Shown here: positions 18,301 through 25,797 of the stretch, piece by piece
Numbering within the stretch: the stretch's first letter is position 1
Layout of the letters: each line of letters opens with the position of its first letter
Source: JAALLB01 sp964502215
Lineage (GTDB): Bacteria > Pseudomonadota > Alphaproteobacteria > Rhizobiales > Rhizobiaceae
Direction: 5' to 3'
NCBI GenBank assembly: GCA_964502215.1
Contig: CAZCUN010000007.1
Span: forward strand, 15,317 to 79,316
DNA length: 64,000 nt
The notes under the pieces: model-generated
Databases searched by the model: none
Told to the model about the DNA's origin: nothing
The model's input: the letters and a program-made list of their open reading frames with translations, nothing else
Position numbers and translations under genes: made by a program

Positions 18301-18819
18301 AAGCTTATGTCTTACAAAGACGAGTACGAAGTCGCGCGTCTTTACACTAATGGTGAGTTTGAAAAACAGATTGCCGATACTTTCGATGGCGATTTTCAGA
18401 TTAATTATCACCTTGCGCCGCCGTTGATTGGCTTTGGTAAAAAACCAAATGGTCGCCCACGCAAGCGCGTCTTTGGCTCATGGATGATGAAAGCTTTCAA
18501 ACTGATTGCAAAGTACAAACACCTGCGCGGCACAAAGATGGATATTTTTGGCTATTCAGCAGAGCGCAAAATGGAGCGCAAGTTAATTGAGGACTACAAG
18601 CAAACCCTCACAGAGTTGCTAGGAAAATTAACTGAGAGCAATCGCCATTTTGCAAGTGCCATTGCACGCGTACCAGATGACATTCGTGGTTTTGGTCCTG
18701 TAAAAGAAGAAGCATTTAAAAAAGCGCAAGCAAAGCAAAAAGACTTACTAGCTCAGTTTGAAAAGCCCGATGCACAAAACGAAAACGACAAGCTAACTAA
18801 AGCCGAACCTGCTGAATAA
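15304..18819 (+). CDS. Indolepyruvate ferredoxin oxidoreductase, fused alpha/beta
   Basis: A 1171-residue 2-oxoacid:ferredoxin oxidoreductase in which the IorA and IorB parts are one chain. It oxidatively decarboxylates aryl-pyruvates (from Trp, Phe or Tyr), or possibly branched 2-oxoacids, to acyl-CoA and reduces ferredoxin. In order: pyrimidine-binding domain (1-420), TPP-binding domain with GDGTYFHSG and NDAVAMTGGQ (about 440-600), Fe-S region with CEGCGDC and later CNKDFSC (about 645-690), gamma-type domain with GVGGTGVLTIG (about 731), and a helical C-terminal domain. AACGGAGAG precedes the ATG. The adjacent Lrp gene is its probable regulator. Confidence 0.92.
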   Translation: MGENTPASKIIAAKDISLEDKYTATEGKIFLNGTQALVRLPIVQMRRDREAGLKTGGFISGYRGSPIGAYDFALQQAQKHLDKEGIVFQPGVNEDLAATAVWGTQQIDLTPSAKVDGVSAYWYGKGPGVDRSGDVFKHANSAGTSKIGGVLAFAGDDHTAKSSTVAHQSDHAFMAAMMPMLFPSSVQEFVELGLLGTAMSRYSGLWVGYKVISDTIETTGVVDLAGEKQKFIIPEEFALPENGLNLRWPDGILEQDERLLEHKAYAALAFAKANNVDQLIYDTKKPRFGIIASGKAYENVREALRQLDIDEKTADKIGLRLYKVRMPWPLEPEGIRKFADGLEEVLVIEERREIIENQIKQQLFNWKASVRPRIVGKFDHEDNHILKLNEEMTAGVAVRAIASRLLMLDMPEGIAGRVKQKLAYYEERASIKKNHETPVTRTAHFCSGCPHNTSTKVPEGSRALAGIGCHFMSVWMDRETSTFSHMGGEGASWSGLNHFTDEDHIFANLGDGTYFHSGYMAVRNAVASKANITYKILFNDAVAMTGGQTHDGPLDPPTISKQLKAEGVKEIWLVSEDPQRYSKSDFASGITIRHREHLDEVQKHLRTVKGCTAIIYDQTCAAELRRRRKRGKAVDPDKRAFINPLVCEGCGDCSVQSNCVSIEPLETDFGRKRKINQSSCNKDFSCVEGFCPSFVTVKSGSLKKPKAAELDASNLPKPKTPKLDDVYNIAITGVGGTGVLTIGAILGMAAHVQGKAALMLDMAGLAQKGGAVLSHVRLAPTPDLVTAPQIVTGEADLLLAADTVVASAQSSIALLSSENTNAILNTHLNPVSNFIFDRDYDFREDGVVDTIRQHVRKDMAQVNFNKLAETVCGDAIATNIMMIGYACQMGMIPLPPEAIERAIELNAVAVAANKRAFNWGRKFAHDPKEIEVILEEANPKAKEPDTLEEIINKRAEFLKDYQDEDYAQSYRDFVSKVETAEEKLSKSKDLTNSVARNLFKLMSYKDEYEVARLYTNGEFEKQIADTFDGDFQINYHLAPPLIGFGKKPNGRPRKRVFGSWMMKAFKLIAKYKHLRGTKMDIFGYSAERKMERKLIEDYKQTLTELLGKLTESNRHFASAIARVPDDIRGFGPVKEEAFKKAQAKQKDLLAQFEKPDAQNENDKLTKAEPAE

Positions 18820-18862
18820 AGCACTATTTAAAAAAATCTGACTTGGTGTACGAAAACAAAAA

Positions 18863-18884
18863 ACCCAGCACCAAAGTGCTGGGT
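18863..18884 (-). terminator. Terminator of the nucleotide-sugar dehydrogenase gene
   Basis: A perfect 9-bp stem (ACCCAGCAC / GTGCTGGGT) with a 4-base loop; read on the minus strand it is followed by TTTTTTGTTTT. It ends transcription from 18942-20291. A second inverted repeat (AGAAGCCT / AGGCTTCT, 18894-18919) lies just before it. Confidence 0.8.
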
Positions 18885-18941
18885 AAAAGAGCCAGAAGCC
18901 TGGGGCAAATTAGGCTTCTTAGCTTGGGGCATTTGTAATGC

Positions 18942-20291
18942 TTATGGTGTCCAGTAGTTAAACTGTAGTTTCGCAATCTCTTCATCAAACAGACCGCGAA
19001 GATCAACAATTGGTGCACCGCGACCAACAACAGAAGCTAGTTTGAAAAGATCAATATCTTCAACAAAGCAATCATGTTTTGCGGTTACAACAACAGCGTC
19101 GTACTGACATTCTTCTTCTAGTGTTTCGATGAACTTAGCACCGCGACCACCTTCAAAGTGACCATCATCAGCAATTGGATCATATGAGAATACATCTGCA
19201 CCACGTGTCCAAAGGCTGTCCATTACTGCAAAAGCTTTTGAATTACGGATGTCTGGGCAATTATCTTTAAAAGCACGACCAAGAACAAGAACACGCTTAC
19301 CTTGTAAGTTATGCGCTTCAGGATCAAGCATCTCATGCAATTTGTCAGAAACAAAATGCGCAGTACGTTCATTTACGGTACGAGCAGATGCAACCATATC
19401 CATTGCAAGACCATGACCACGGCCAGCATTAAGAAGGTAAAACGGATCAACTGAAATACAATGTCCGCCTACAAGACCTGGGAAATACTTATGGAAATTC
19501 CACTTTGAACCTGCTGCTGCAACAACATCTGTTACTTTGATATCCATTGCATCAAATAATTGCATCATCTCATTAATAAGAGCGATGTTTACATCACGTT
19601 GTGTATTTTCTAGAATTTTAGCAGCTTCTGCAACTTTAATAGATGCAGCCTTAAACAAACCTGCTTTAACAACACGAGAGTAAAGCTCTGCAAGATAATC
19701 TGTAACTTCAGGTGAAGAACCAGAAACAATTTTTGAAATATCGCCAACTCTACGGGCATGATCACCTGGTGAAACACGTTCTGGAGAGTAACCTACATAA
19801 AAGTCTACACCCTCACGCATACCAGATTCTGCTTCAAGAATAGGAACACACTTGTTTTCAGTTGTGCCTGGGTCAACAGTTGATTCATATACAACAATAC
19901 AACCACGCTTCATATTTTGACCAATTGTCTTACTAGCTGCAAGCACTGGACGATAGTCAGGCTTGTGACCTTGCATGACAGGTGTCGGCACACAAACCAT
20001 CATCACATCAGCTTCATTAAGAACGTTTACATCACAAGAAAACTCCATGTTTTTCTTAGATAGATCTTCGCCCGTAGTCATTTCTGTTGAATCTTCGCCA
20101 TTACGAAGTGCTTCAATCTTAGCTTCATCAACATCAAAGCCGATAGTGCGTGCGTCATCTGCAAAGCCTACCATTAAAGGAAGACCAACATAGCCAAGGC
20201 CTAATACTGCAACGATAGATTCTTTTGGATTTGGAAGTGCTACTGTTTCAAGAACTTCAAAGCGATTTGTTTGCGCAACTGTTGTGCTCAT
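18942..20291 (-). CDS. Nucleotide-sugar 6-dehydrogenase (TviB/WbpO/CapL type)
   Basis: A 449-residue NAD-dependent dehydrogenase that oxidises C6 of a UDP-sugar to the uronic acid by two hydride transfers. The N-terminal Rossmann motif is GLGYVGLPL; ESTVDPGTTE, GYSPERVSPGD, the substrate lysine in AAGSKWNF and the catalytic cysteine in GGHCISVDP (about residue 278) are all intact. The wording (CVPILE, NTQRDVNIALINEM) is that of the UDP-GalNAc/GlcNAc dehydrogenase branch rather than UDP-glucose dehydrogenase. It is divergent from the polysaccharide synthase operon and probably supplies its precursor, an N-acetylhexosaminuronic acid. Confidence 0.9.
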   Translation of the reverse strand: MSTTVAQTNRFEVLETVALPNPKESIVAVLGLGYVGLPLMVGFADDARTIGFDVDEAKIEALRNGEDSTEMTTGEDLSKKNMEFSCDVNVLNEADVMMVCVPTPVMQGHKPDYRPVLAASKTIGQNMKRGCIVVYESTVDPGTTENKCVPILEAESGMREGVDFYVGYSPERVSPGDHARRVGDISKIVSGSSPEVTDYLAELYSRVVKAGLFKAASIKVAEAAKILENTQRDVNIALINEMMQLFDAMDIKVTDVVAAAGSKWNFHKYFPGLVGGHCISVDPFYLLNAGRGHGLAMDMVASARTVNERTAHFVSDKLHEMLDPEAHNLQGKRVLVLGRAFKDNCPDIRNSKAFAVMDSLWTRGADVFSYDPIADDGHFEGGRGAKFIETLEEECQYDAVVVTAKHDCFVEDIDLFKLASVVGRGAPIVDLRGLFDEEIAKLQFNYWTP

Positions 20292-20640
20292 TATATATAC
20301 CCCTGTTTTATACGTCTTCTTATGAGACGCTTTTTATTATTATCTTCGCTTTCTAATGAAGCGTTTATCAACATGTCTTTGCACGTCTTGAAACCATTTA
20401 TATCGGACATGTAAAAATATTTAGTTACGGGAAGTGGTTAAAAAAAACTTATATTTTCAGTCGCGTTTTAAGTTTGAAATAAACCTTTCGTTTACCCTGT
20501 TTTCAACAAGCCCAATAGTAACCAACCGTTAACTTTGATTCTTAAGCGCTGTTTTATACCCCCCATATATATTGGTCGATGGGACGCTAAAATTCGGGGC
20601 AAAACCGATTTTAGTCATGCATATAAAAAAGAGAAGACGC
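20292..20640. other. Divergent promoter region of the polysaccharide locus
   Basis: A 349-base gene-free stretch between the divergent dehydrogenase and synthase genes. It is A+T rich, with runs of A/T at 20437-20455. It must hold promoters for both directions; no convincing -35/-10 pair or operator could be fixed by eye. A TTG at 20572 opens the synthase frame early but has no ribosome binding site. Confidence 0.5.
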
Positions 20641-21864
20641 ATGATTAACTTAAACGGCATAGAATGGCTTTTTGCCATACTTGTGCTTATCATATTCACA
20701 AACAGGTATCTGTTTGGAAGCATTCTTCGTATGTTGGATAAACGTACGAAGCCTGGTTTCAGCAAAGAACCTGACGTGTGGCCAACTGTAACGATTGTTA
20801 CGCCTGTATTTAATGAAGGCGCAACAGTTATTCAGACAGCGGATAGCTTTGCCAAACTGAATTACCCAAAAGATAAATTGCAAGTCATCTTTGTAGACGA
20901 TGTTTCTACAGACGATACTTATGAGCACCTTTTAACAGCCCAACGCAACCACCCATGGATGCGCGTAGATCGTAACCCGCATAATATGGGTAAACGCCTT
21001 GGCATTAAACGTGCCGTTCTAACTGTTGAAACCGATTTAGTGATGTCTGTAGATTCAGATGTAATTGTTGAGCGTGACGCAATGCGCAACATGGTTAAAC
21101 ACATGCATACAACAGGTGTTGATGCAGTTGGTGGTTGTGTATTCGTATCAAATGCAGACGAAAACTGGCTTACCCGAATGCAGGCTGTTAAGTACTGGGT
21201 TGGGTATATGTTTTTGAAAAATATAGAGAATACCTTTGACCATGTAATGTGTTTATCTGGCTGTTTGACCATTTATAAACGTGAAGCACTGGTAGCAGTG
21301 GACGAAGATGTTGCAGACCGTCGTTTCCTTGGTGATGAAGTGAAATATGGTGAAGACCGTTACTTAACACGCAAGCTTGTCGAAAAAGGTTACAAGACAC
21401 GTCTAACGTTTGATGCGCAGTGTTATACAAAAGCACCTGCTACTATGGCTAATTATATTTCACAGCAATTGCGCTGGCGTCGTTCAAACATGATCGACTT
21501 GATTACAGCTATTCCGCACATCAATAAGTTTAATACATACGTCTGTATTCATTACATTGCGATGGGCATGTTGCTTCTATTTTACCCAATGGTTCTATTG
21601 GTTGAATTCATGCGCCTTGGCTTCATTATTCCTATGATGTTGCACGGCCTACTAGCAGCTTGTTTCGGCATTGCTTACGAACTGAACAAACATAAAGTGC
21701 CTGAAATGGCGCGTACAGACGGCATTTGGTTCATGGCGATGGCGCTTATTTTCCCTGTTGTCTACTTAACACTTAACCCGTTGGCATTAGCAACACTTGG
21801 TACAACTTCTTGGGAAACCCGTGGTGGTGCAAAGAAAAAGATTAAAGCGGTGACAGCAAAATGA
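20641..21864 (+). CDS. Processive family 2 glycosyltransferase (polysaccharide synthase)
   Basis: From the ATG at 20641 (AGAGAAG site upstream) the protein has 407 residues: an N-terminal membrane helix (5-25), a GT-A domain with VDD (about 84), DSD (about 137), GDE/GEDR and the processivity motif QQLRWRR (about 273-279), and three C-terminal membrane helices. This is the layout of inner-membrane synthases such as Alg8, HasA and cellulose synthase, which polymerise and export a linear glycan. Its stop overlaps the next gene by 4 bases. Together with the divergent dehydrogenase, a uronic-acid-containing product is inferred. Confidence 0.88.
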   Translation: MINLNGIEWLFAILVLIIFTNRYLFGSILRMLDKRTKPGFSKEPDVWPTVTIVTPVFNEGATVIQTADSFAKLNYPKDKLQVIFVDDVSTDDTYEHLLTAQRNHPWMRVDRNPHNMGKRLGIKRAVLTVETDLVMSVDSDVIVERDAMRNMVKHMHTTGVDAVGGCVFVSNADENWLTRMQAVKYWVGYMFLKNIENTFDHVMCLSGCLTIYKREALVAVDEDVADRRFLGDEVKYGEDRYLTRKLVEKGYKTRLTFDAQCYTKAPATMANYISQQLRWRRSNMIDLITAIPHINKFNTYVCIHYIAMGMLLLFYPMVLLVEFMRLGFIIPMMLHGLLAACFGIAYELNKHKVPEMARTDGIWFMAMALIFPVVYLTLNPLALATLGTTSWETRGGAKKKIKAVTAK

Positions 21865-23507
21865 TGCCTACATTGCTGCATACGGGTGAAGCACCAGTAA
21901 AGGGAAGTTTACGTTCCCGTATTATGGTCATGGGACCTGCTGCGCATGGTATTGCAGCGGCACTCGTGCGGATGCAAAGTAATTCTGAAATACATTCTGC
22001 AAACACAGCCGCAGAAGCGATAGAAATTCTTAAAACAGGTGATTTTGATCACTTGTTGATTGATAACCGAGCTGATGGTGCAATGAGTTTAACAATCCCT
22101 GCCCTTTCGCGCTTGGATTCTATTAAAAACATTACTGTTCTTGCTGGCGCTCAGTCGAGTCCTTCTATTTCTGCGCTTCCAGGTGTCGCGTCTGTCATTA
22201 CAGCGCCTTACAATCCTGTAAAGATTGCAAATTCACTTGATATAGAAATTCGTGATAGCAGAAGCTCTAATCAGCCAGAGCAGAATAAAGGCCGCCGCGC
22301 AGAAGATAAATCTGTAGCTAAAGAAATCCACGGGGAGGTGGAAGATACCAGTGCAGACAAACATGAAGAGGACGAGCGTCCCCTTGTTTTTAGAATGCTG
22401 TCTGCACTGGTTCATTTTATTCCAGGCTTAACGCCCCTACTTTCAATGCTATATAAGAATTTGGCTCTGACCGTTCTTTCAGCATTATTCATTGCCTTTG
22501 TTAGTTACGGCATCATGATTGCTTATTTCTTGACGTCTGGTGACTGGTCTAGCCCATTGCAACTTCAGCGTGGCCATGAACTTGTTATTAAAGCAGAACG
22601 AGACCTGGGTGAGCTTAAAGTAAAGCGCAATCTTGTAACGCAACAACTTGCAGATGCTGGCAACAAAGCCTCTCGCGGTCGTTCATCACTTGAGCGTGCT
22701 GAAACGCTTGCACAAATCACATATGTTACAATTAATCAGGAAACTGAAAACCGCATAGATCGCCAAGCTCAAGTCAAAAACGAGATTGGTGCTCTTTACA
22801 GCGTACTTAATTCATACGGTTCAGCAAAAAGCCGCCGTGCAGAGCGTAACCGCCTACAAAATGAGTTTAACCGTCGCGTTATAACCCGTAATCTTTTCCA
22901 GCGTTCAATGTTGAACCTTTCTGAGGTCGAAGAAAATATTGTGAACCTGCGCGAGAAAATTTCTACGAAGAAAACAGAGCTTAAGCTAAACAATCAATCA
23001 ATTGCATATTTGGCTCAATTAAAAGACCAGCTGTCATCTGATTTGAATAAAATTGCCCTATTCGGCGGTAAAGCAGAATTTGTACCCATCGCAAACCAAG
23101 TGATTGAAGTGCAACAAGTCCGCACATCAGGCAAAGCTGATATTAGCGAATTTAAAGCAACTGAAAAGACACTGAACAACAGTCTTTCTGTATTGGAAAA
23201 CTCAATTTCAGAACTTCAAAAAACGCCTATGATTAGAGCGCTTGAAGAGCCTGTAAACGTGCTTTTCGTTCCTTATGACAATTTAGATGCTTATACAAAA
23301 GACGAGCATCTTTATACCTGCGCCATCGCCATTATCTGGTGCAGCGAAGTGGGCACTGTAGGTAGCCCAATCGGCGGCGAAATCGTAACTACTCATCCAT
23401 TTTTTGGCAAACCAATCCGTGGCCAGTTCGTTGAAGCGAACCTGACTGAAAAATCAGCAGCACAGAAAGAGATTATCCATGTTGGACGTCCTCCACTATT
23501 CTTCTAG
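21861..23507 (+). CDS. Membrane-fusion-like protein with degenerate receiver domain (Alg44-like role)
   Basis: A 548-residue protein. Residues about 18-140 look like a receiver fold (DHLLIDNRADG at the phospho-acceptor place) but lack the N-terminal acidic pair and the conserved lysine, so it is probably a pseudo-receiver. A membrane helix follows at about 197-223, then a periplasmic coiled coil (about 240-465) and a C-terminal beta-rich end with PIRGQFVEANL, as in HlyD/Alg44 adaptor proteins. In alginate export Alg44 bridges the synthase to the periplasm and senses c-di-GMP through PilZ; here the cytoplasmic sensor is a different domain. It is coupled to the synthase (4-base overlap) and overlaps the lipoprotein gene by 29 bases. 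Confidence 0.8.
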   Translation: MMPTLLHTGEAPVKGSLRSRIMVMGPAAHGIAAALVRMQSNSEIHSANTAAEAIEILKTGDFDHLLIDNRADGAMSLTIPALSRLDSIKNITVLAGAQSSPSISALPGVASVITAPYNPVKIANSLDIEIRDSRSSNQPEQNKGRRAEDKSVAKEIHGEVEDTSADKHEEDERPLVFRMLSALVHFIPGLTPLLSMLYKNLALTVLSALFIAFVSYGIMIAYFLTSGDWSSPLQLQRGHELVIKAERDLGELKVKRNLVTQQLADAGNKASRGRSSLERAETLAQITYVTINQETENRIDRQAQVKNEIGALYSVLNSYGSAKSRRAERNRLQNEFNRRVITRNLFQRSMLNLSEVEENIVNLREKISTKKTELKLNNQSIAYLAQLKDQLSSDLNKIALFGGKAEFVPIANQVIEVQQVRTSGKADISEFKATEKTLNNSLSVLENSISELQKTPMIRALEEPVNVLFVPYDNLDAYTKDEHLYTCAIAIIWCSEVGTVGSPIGGEIVTTHPFFGKPIRGQFVEANLTEKSAAQKEIIHVGRPPLFF

Positions 23508-24825
23508 AAAAGCAAAGCCTATCGCATTAGCTTTGACAGCAGTCATGCTTTTAAGCGGCTGTTCTGCATCAACGTTCGATAACAAAGAGTTTTTCGAACA
23601 AGATAACCGTGCGTTTTTTGAAAAGCTGAAAAAAGAGCCAAAACACGAACGTGAAGATGTGACGGATCAAACACCAGAACAGGATAAATACGAAACGCAC
23701 GTTAAGAAGGTTGATCCTGATGTTGATACGAAGGTAAATGTTGTAACACGCACACCAGCAATCGATTCTGTAAAAACGTTCAGCATTAAGCCAAAAAAAT
23801 TGTCACGCGTGAATATTAGTGACAGCAGTGCAGCTTGTCGTTACTTACGCAAATCCGCAGATGCAGAAGCCTTTATTGTGGGTTCCCCTACTCTATCTGC
23901 TTCATCTGACGATGATGGTTCTGGCTCTGTAAACCTTGGCATGAACTTACTTGATTTTCATAAGGCAGATTTAATCCGCGCATCAGGTGACGCAAAATGT
24001 CGTCTGCATGAAGCATCAAAGAAAATTGAAGCAACGCTTGGACTTGGCGTAGAAGCAAACCGTTTTGCACGTGCAGATGCTAAAGCAAAATACATTCGCC
24101 AAAACCTTGGCTTTCTTGAAAGCATAGACAGACGCGCAAAACAACTCTTAAACCAAGGTTCTTTAACCGTTCAAGATACCAACCTTGTTAGCCTTCGTAT
24201 TGATGAGCTAAAAGCTGAAATGCAGGCTTCTCAAGCCGAGGCTGATCAACGTCGTGGCCTACCTTCACTAGACATCAACCAGGTTAGAAGCCGCCATGGT
24301 GCATTGGTTGAAGCGACAAATGATCTACAAAACATCGAGCGTGAGATCAGAACAAATGATGCGTTAGAGTTGAGTGTAAACACAGGCTACCGCTATAATG
24401 AAGTGTTTAACGACGCCCTACAACGCAACGATAACGACGGTGCTTTTGCAAGCGTCAGTGTTGGTGTACGCTTAGGTGCATTATCTGCACAACGTCGCCG
24501 TGTAGAAGAAGAAGCAGCAGGCGCACGTCTTGATGCATTATTTGAAGAAAACACAGGCACAATTTGGAAAAGTGGATTTTCAGATCGCGCAATCTCAAGA
24601 ATGGTATCAGATTTGAAAAAATCTGACGCAGAATTAACAGCGGCCCTTACAAAGGCAAATGATACCATTAATCGTCTTGGTGCAGCAGATCGTCCTGAAA
24701 TTATGCGTGCACGCCTACAAACAAAACTTGAAAAAGTACGTGTTGGCGCAAACCGCGCAGCGGTTAGAGCTTCCATCAAGCAGCTTGAAGATAATCAAAG
24801 AAAAATTAAAGCACTTTCAAAGTAA
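23479..24825 (+). CDS. TolC-like outer membrane lipoprotein
   Basis: A 448-residue protein with a lipoprotein signal (lipobox LLSGC, Cys about 28). After a charged linker (about 35-110) come long alpha-helical coiled-coil stretches separated by beta-strand-like segments (ELSVNTGYRYNE, FASVSVGVRLGAL). This is the helix-strand-helix pattern of TolC/outer membrane efflux proteins. The domain is a weak match by eye, so an outer-membrane exit duct for the polysaccharide is an inference. It is the last gene of the synthase operon and begins inside the preceding gene. An inverted repeat follows. Confidence 0.72.
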   Translation: MLDVLHYSSRKAKPIALALTAVMLLSGCSASTFDNKEFFEQDNRAFFEKLKKEPKHEREDVTDQTPEQDKYETHVKKVDPDVDTKVNVVTRTPAIDSVKTFSIKPKKLSRVNISDSSAACRYLRKSADAEAFIVGSPTLSASSDDDGSGSVNLGMNLLDFHKADLIRASGDAKCRLHEASKKIEATLGLGVEANRFARADAKAKYIRQNLGFLESIDRRAKQLLNQGSLTVQDTNLVSLRIDELKAEMQASQAEADQRRGLPSLDINQVRSRHGALVEATNDLQNIEREIRTNDALELSVNTGYRYNEVFNDALQRNDNDGAFASVSVGVRLGALSAQRRRVEEEAAGARLDALFEENTGTIWKSGFSDRAISRMVSDLKKSDAELTAALTKANDTINRLGAADRPEIMRARLQTKLEKVRVGANRAAVRASIKQLEDNQRKIKALSK

Positions 24826-24838
24826 GAAAACTCAGATA

Positions 24839-24871
24839 TGATTGCCCTTGTATAATATTTAAGGGCAATCA
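24839..24871 (+). repeat. Inverted repeat covering the RBS and start of the next gene
   Basis: TGATTGCCCTT and AAGGGCAATCA (11 bp, perfect) flank an A/T loop of 11 bases that contains TATAAT. The right arm includes the AAGGG ribosome binding site and the first base of the ATG at 24871. It may end the polysaccharide operon, hide the start of the following gene, or both. Confidence 0.8.
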
Positions 24872-25227
24872 TGCGAATAAAAGAAATTATCACAACTGGC
24901 ATTCTATTAAGTTCTGTTTCTACCTGCTTTGCAGATGAGCAAAAATTAACAGGCGCAGAAATTGAAGCCCTCCTCCCAACAATAAAAGCAAGTGGCCCTA
25001 GCTATACGCAAACCTTTAGTAAAAAAGGTTTGACGACTTACGTTTTTGACGGAAGACCAAGCGAGGGACGCTGGAGCGTACAAAGCGATCAATACTGCTC
25101 GACTTGGCCGCCAAATGATATTGTAGAGTGTTACGATGTTTTAGTGGACAAAACACAACAAACCATCACATGGATTGGTGCGCGAAATGCCATATCCAAA
25201 GGCACTTACAAATTTCTTAAAAACTAG
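24871..25227 (+). CDS. Secreted hypothetical protein
   Basis: A 118-residue protein with a signal peptide (residues 1-21, ending TCFA) and a mature part of about 97 residues. It has two cysteines (YCSTWP and VECYDV) that could form a disulfide, and repeated tryptophan/tyrosine strands (GRWSVQSDQY, ITWIGARN). It resembles small periplasmic DUF-type proteins, but no family was recognised. A stem-loop hides its ribosome binding site and start, suggesting translational control. Confidence 0.72.
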   Translation: MRIKEIITTGILLSSVSTCFADEQKLTGAEIEALLPTIKASGPSYTQTFSKKGLTTYVFDGRPSEGRWSVQSDQYCSTWPPNDIVECYDVLVDKTQQTITWIGARNAISKGTYKFLKN

Positions 25228-25336
25228 AATCTTGACTGAAATAAAAAAATTAATTTTCATGTCAAAAACCGTTCAAAGCCTACCTATATAACATATATGC
25301 TAAATTAAACGCCTTGAAGTAATCGGAGACTTTTGC

Positions 25337-25795
25337 ATGCGATTTACAGTAAATGGAAAAACCCACGAAGTTGATGTTGAAGACGACATGCCCCTGCTTT
25401 GGGTATTACGCGATGAACTTGGCATAACAGGCGTTAAATATGGTTGCGGCATTGCTCAATGTGGCGCTTGTACTGTGCATGTAGATGGTGTTGCGATGCG
25501 TTCTTGCCAAATTTCTATTGGGGATCTCGACGGCAAAGTAACAACCATTGAAGGCCTTGGCTCACCAGACAACATGCATGCGGTTCAAGCTGCATGGGCG
25601 CAACATCAAGTTGCTCAATGTGGGTATTGTCAGTCAGGCCAGATGATGCAAGCAGCCTCTCTATTGGATGAAAACAACAACCCAACAGATGAAGATATTG
25701 ACGATGCTATGAGCGGAAACCTATGCCGCTGTGGTACTTACCCCCGCATTCGTGCCGCCGTTAAAACCGCCTCTAAAACAATCAGGAACGCATAG
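25337..25795 (+). CDS. Molybdenum hydroxylase [2Fe-2S] subunit
   Basis: A 152-residue small subunit of the xanthine-oxidase family (isoquinoline 1-oxidoreductase alpha / aldehyde oxidase type). The plant-ferredoxin-like cluster CGIAQCGACTVH and the C-terminal helical cluster CGYCQSGQM with CRCG bind two 2Fe-2S centres that carry electrons away from the molybdenum site. It is 2 bases from the large-subunit gene. The upstream sequence TACCTATATAA (25281-25291) may be part of a promoter and is also found before rpoH. Confidence 0.93.
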   Translation: MRFTVNGKTHEVDVEDDMPLLWVLRDELGITGVKYGCGIAQCGACTVHVDGVAMRSCQISIGDLDGKVTTIEGLGSPDNMHAVQAAWAQHQVAQCGYCQSGQMMQAASLLDENNNPTDEDIDDAMSGNLCRCGTYPRIRAAVKTASKTIRNA

Positions 25796-25797
25796 AC

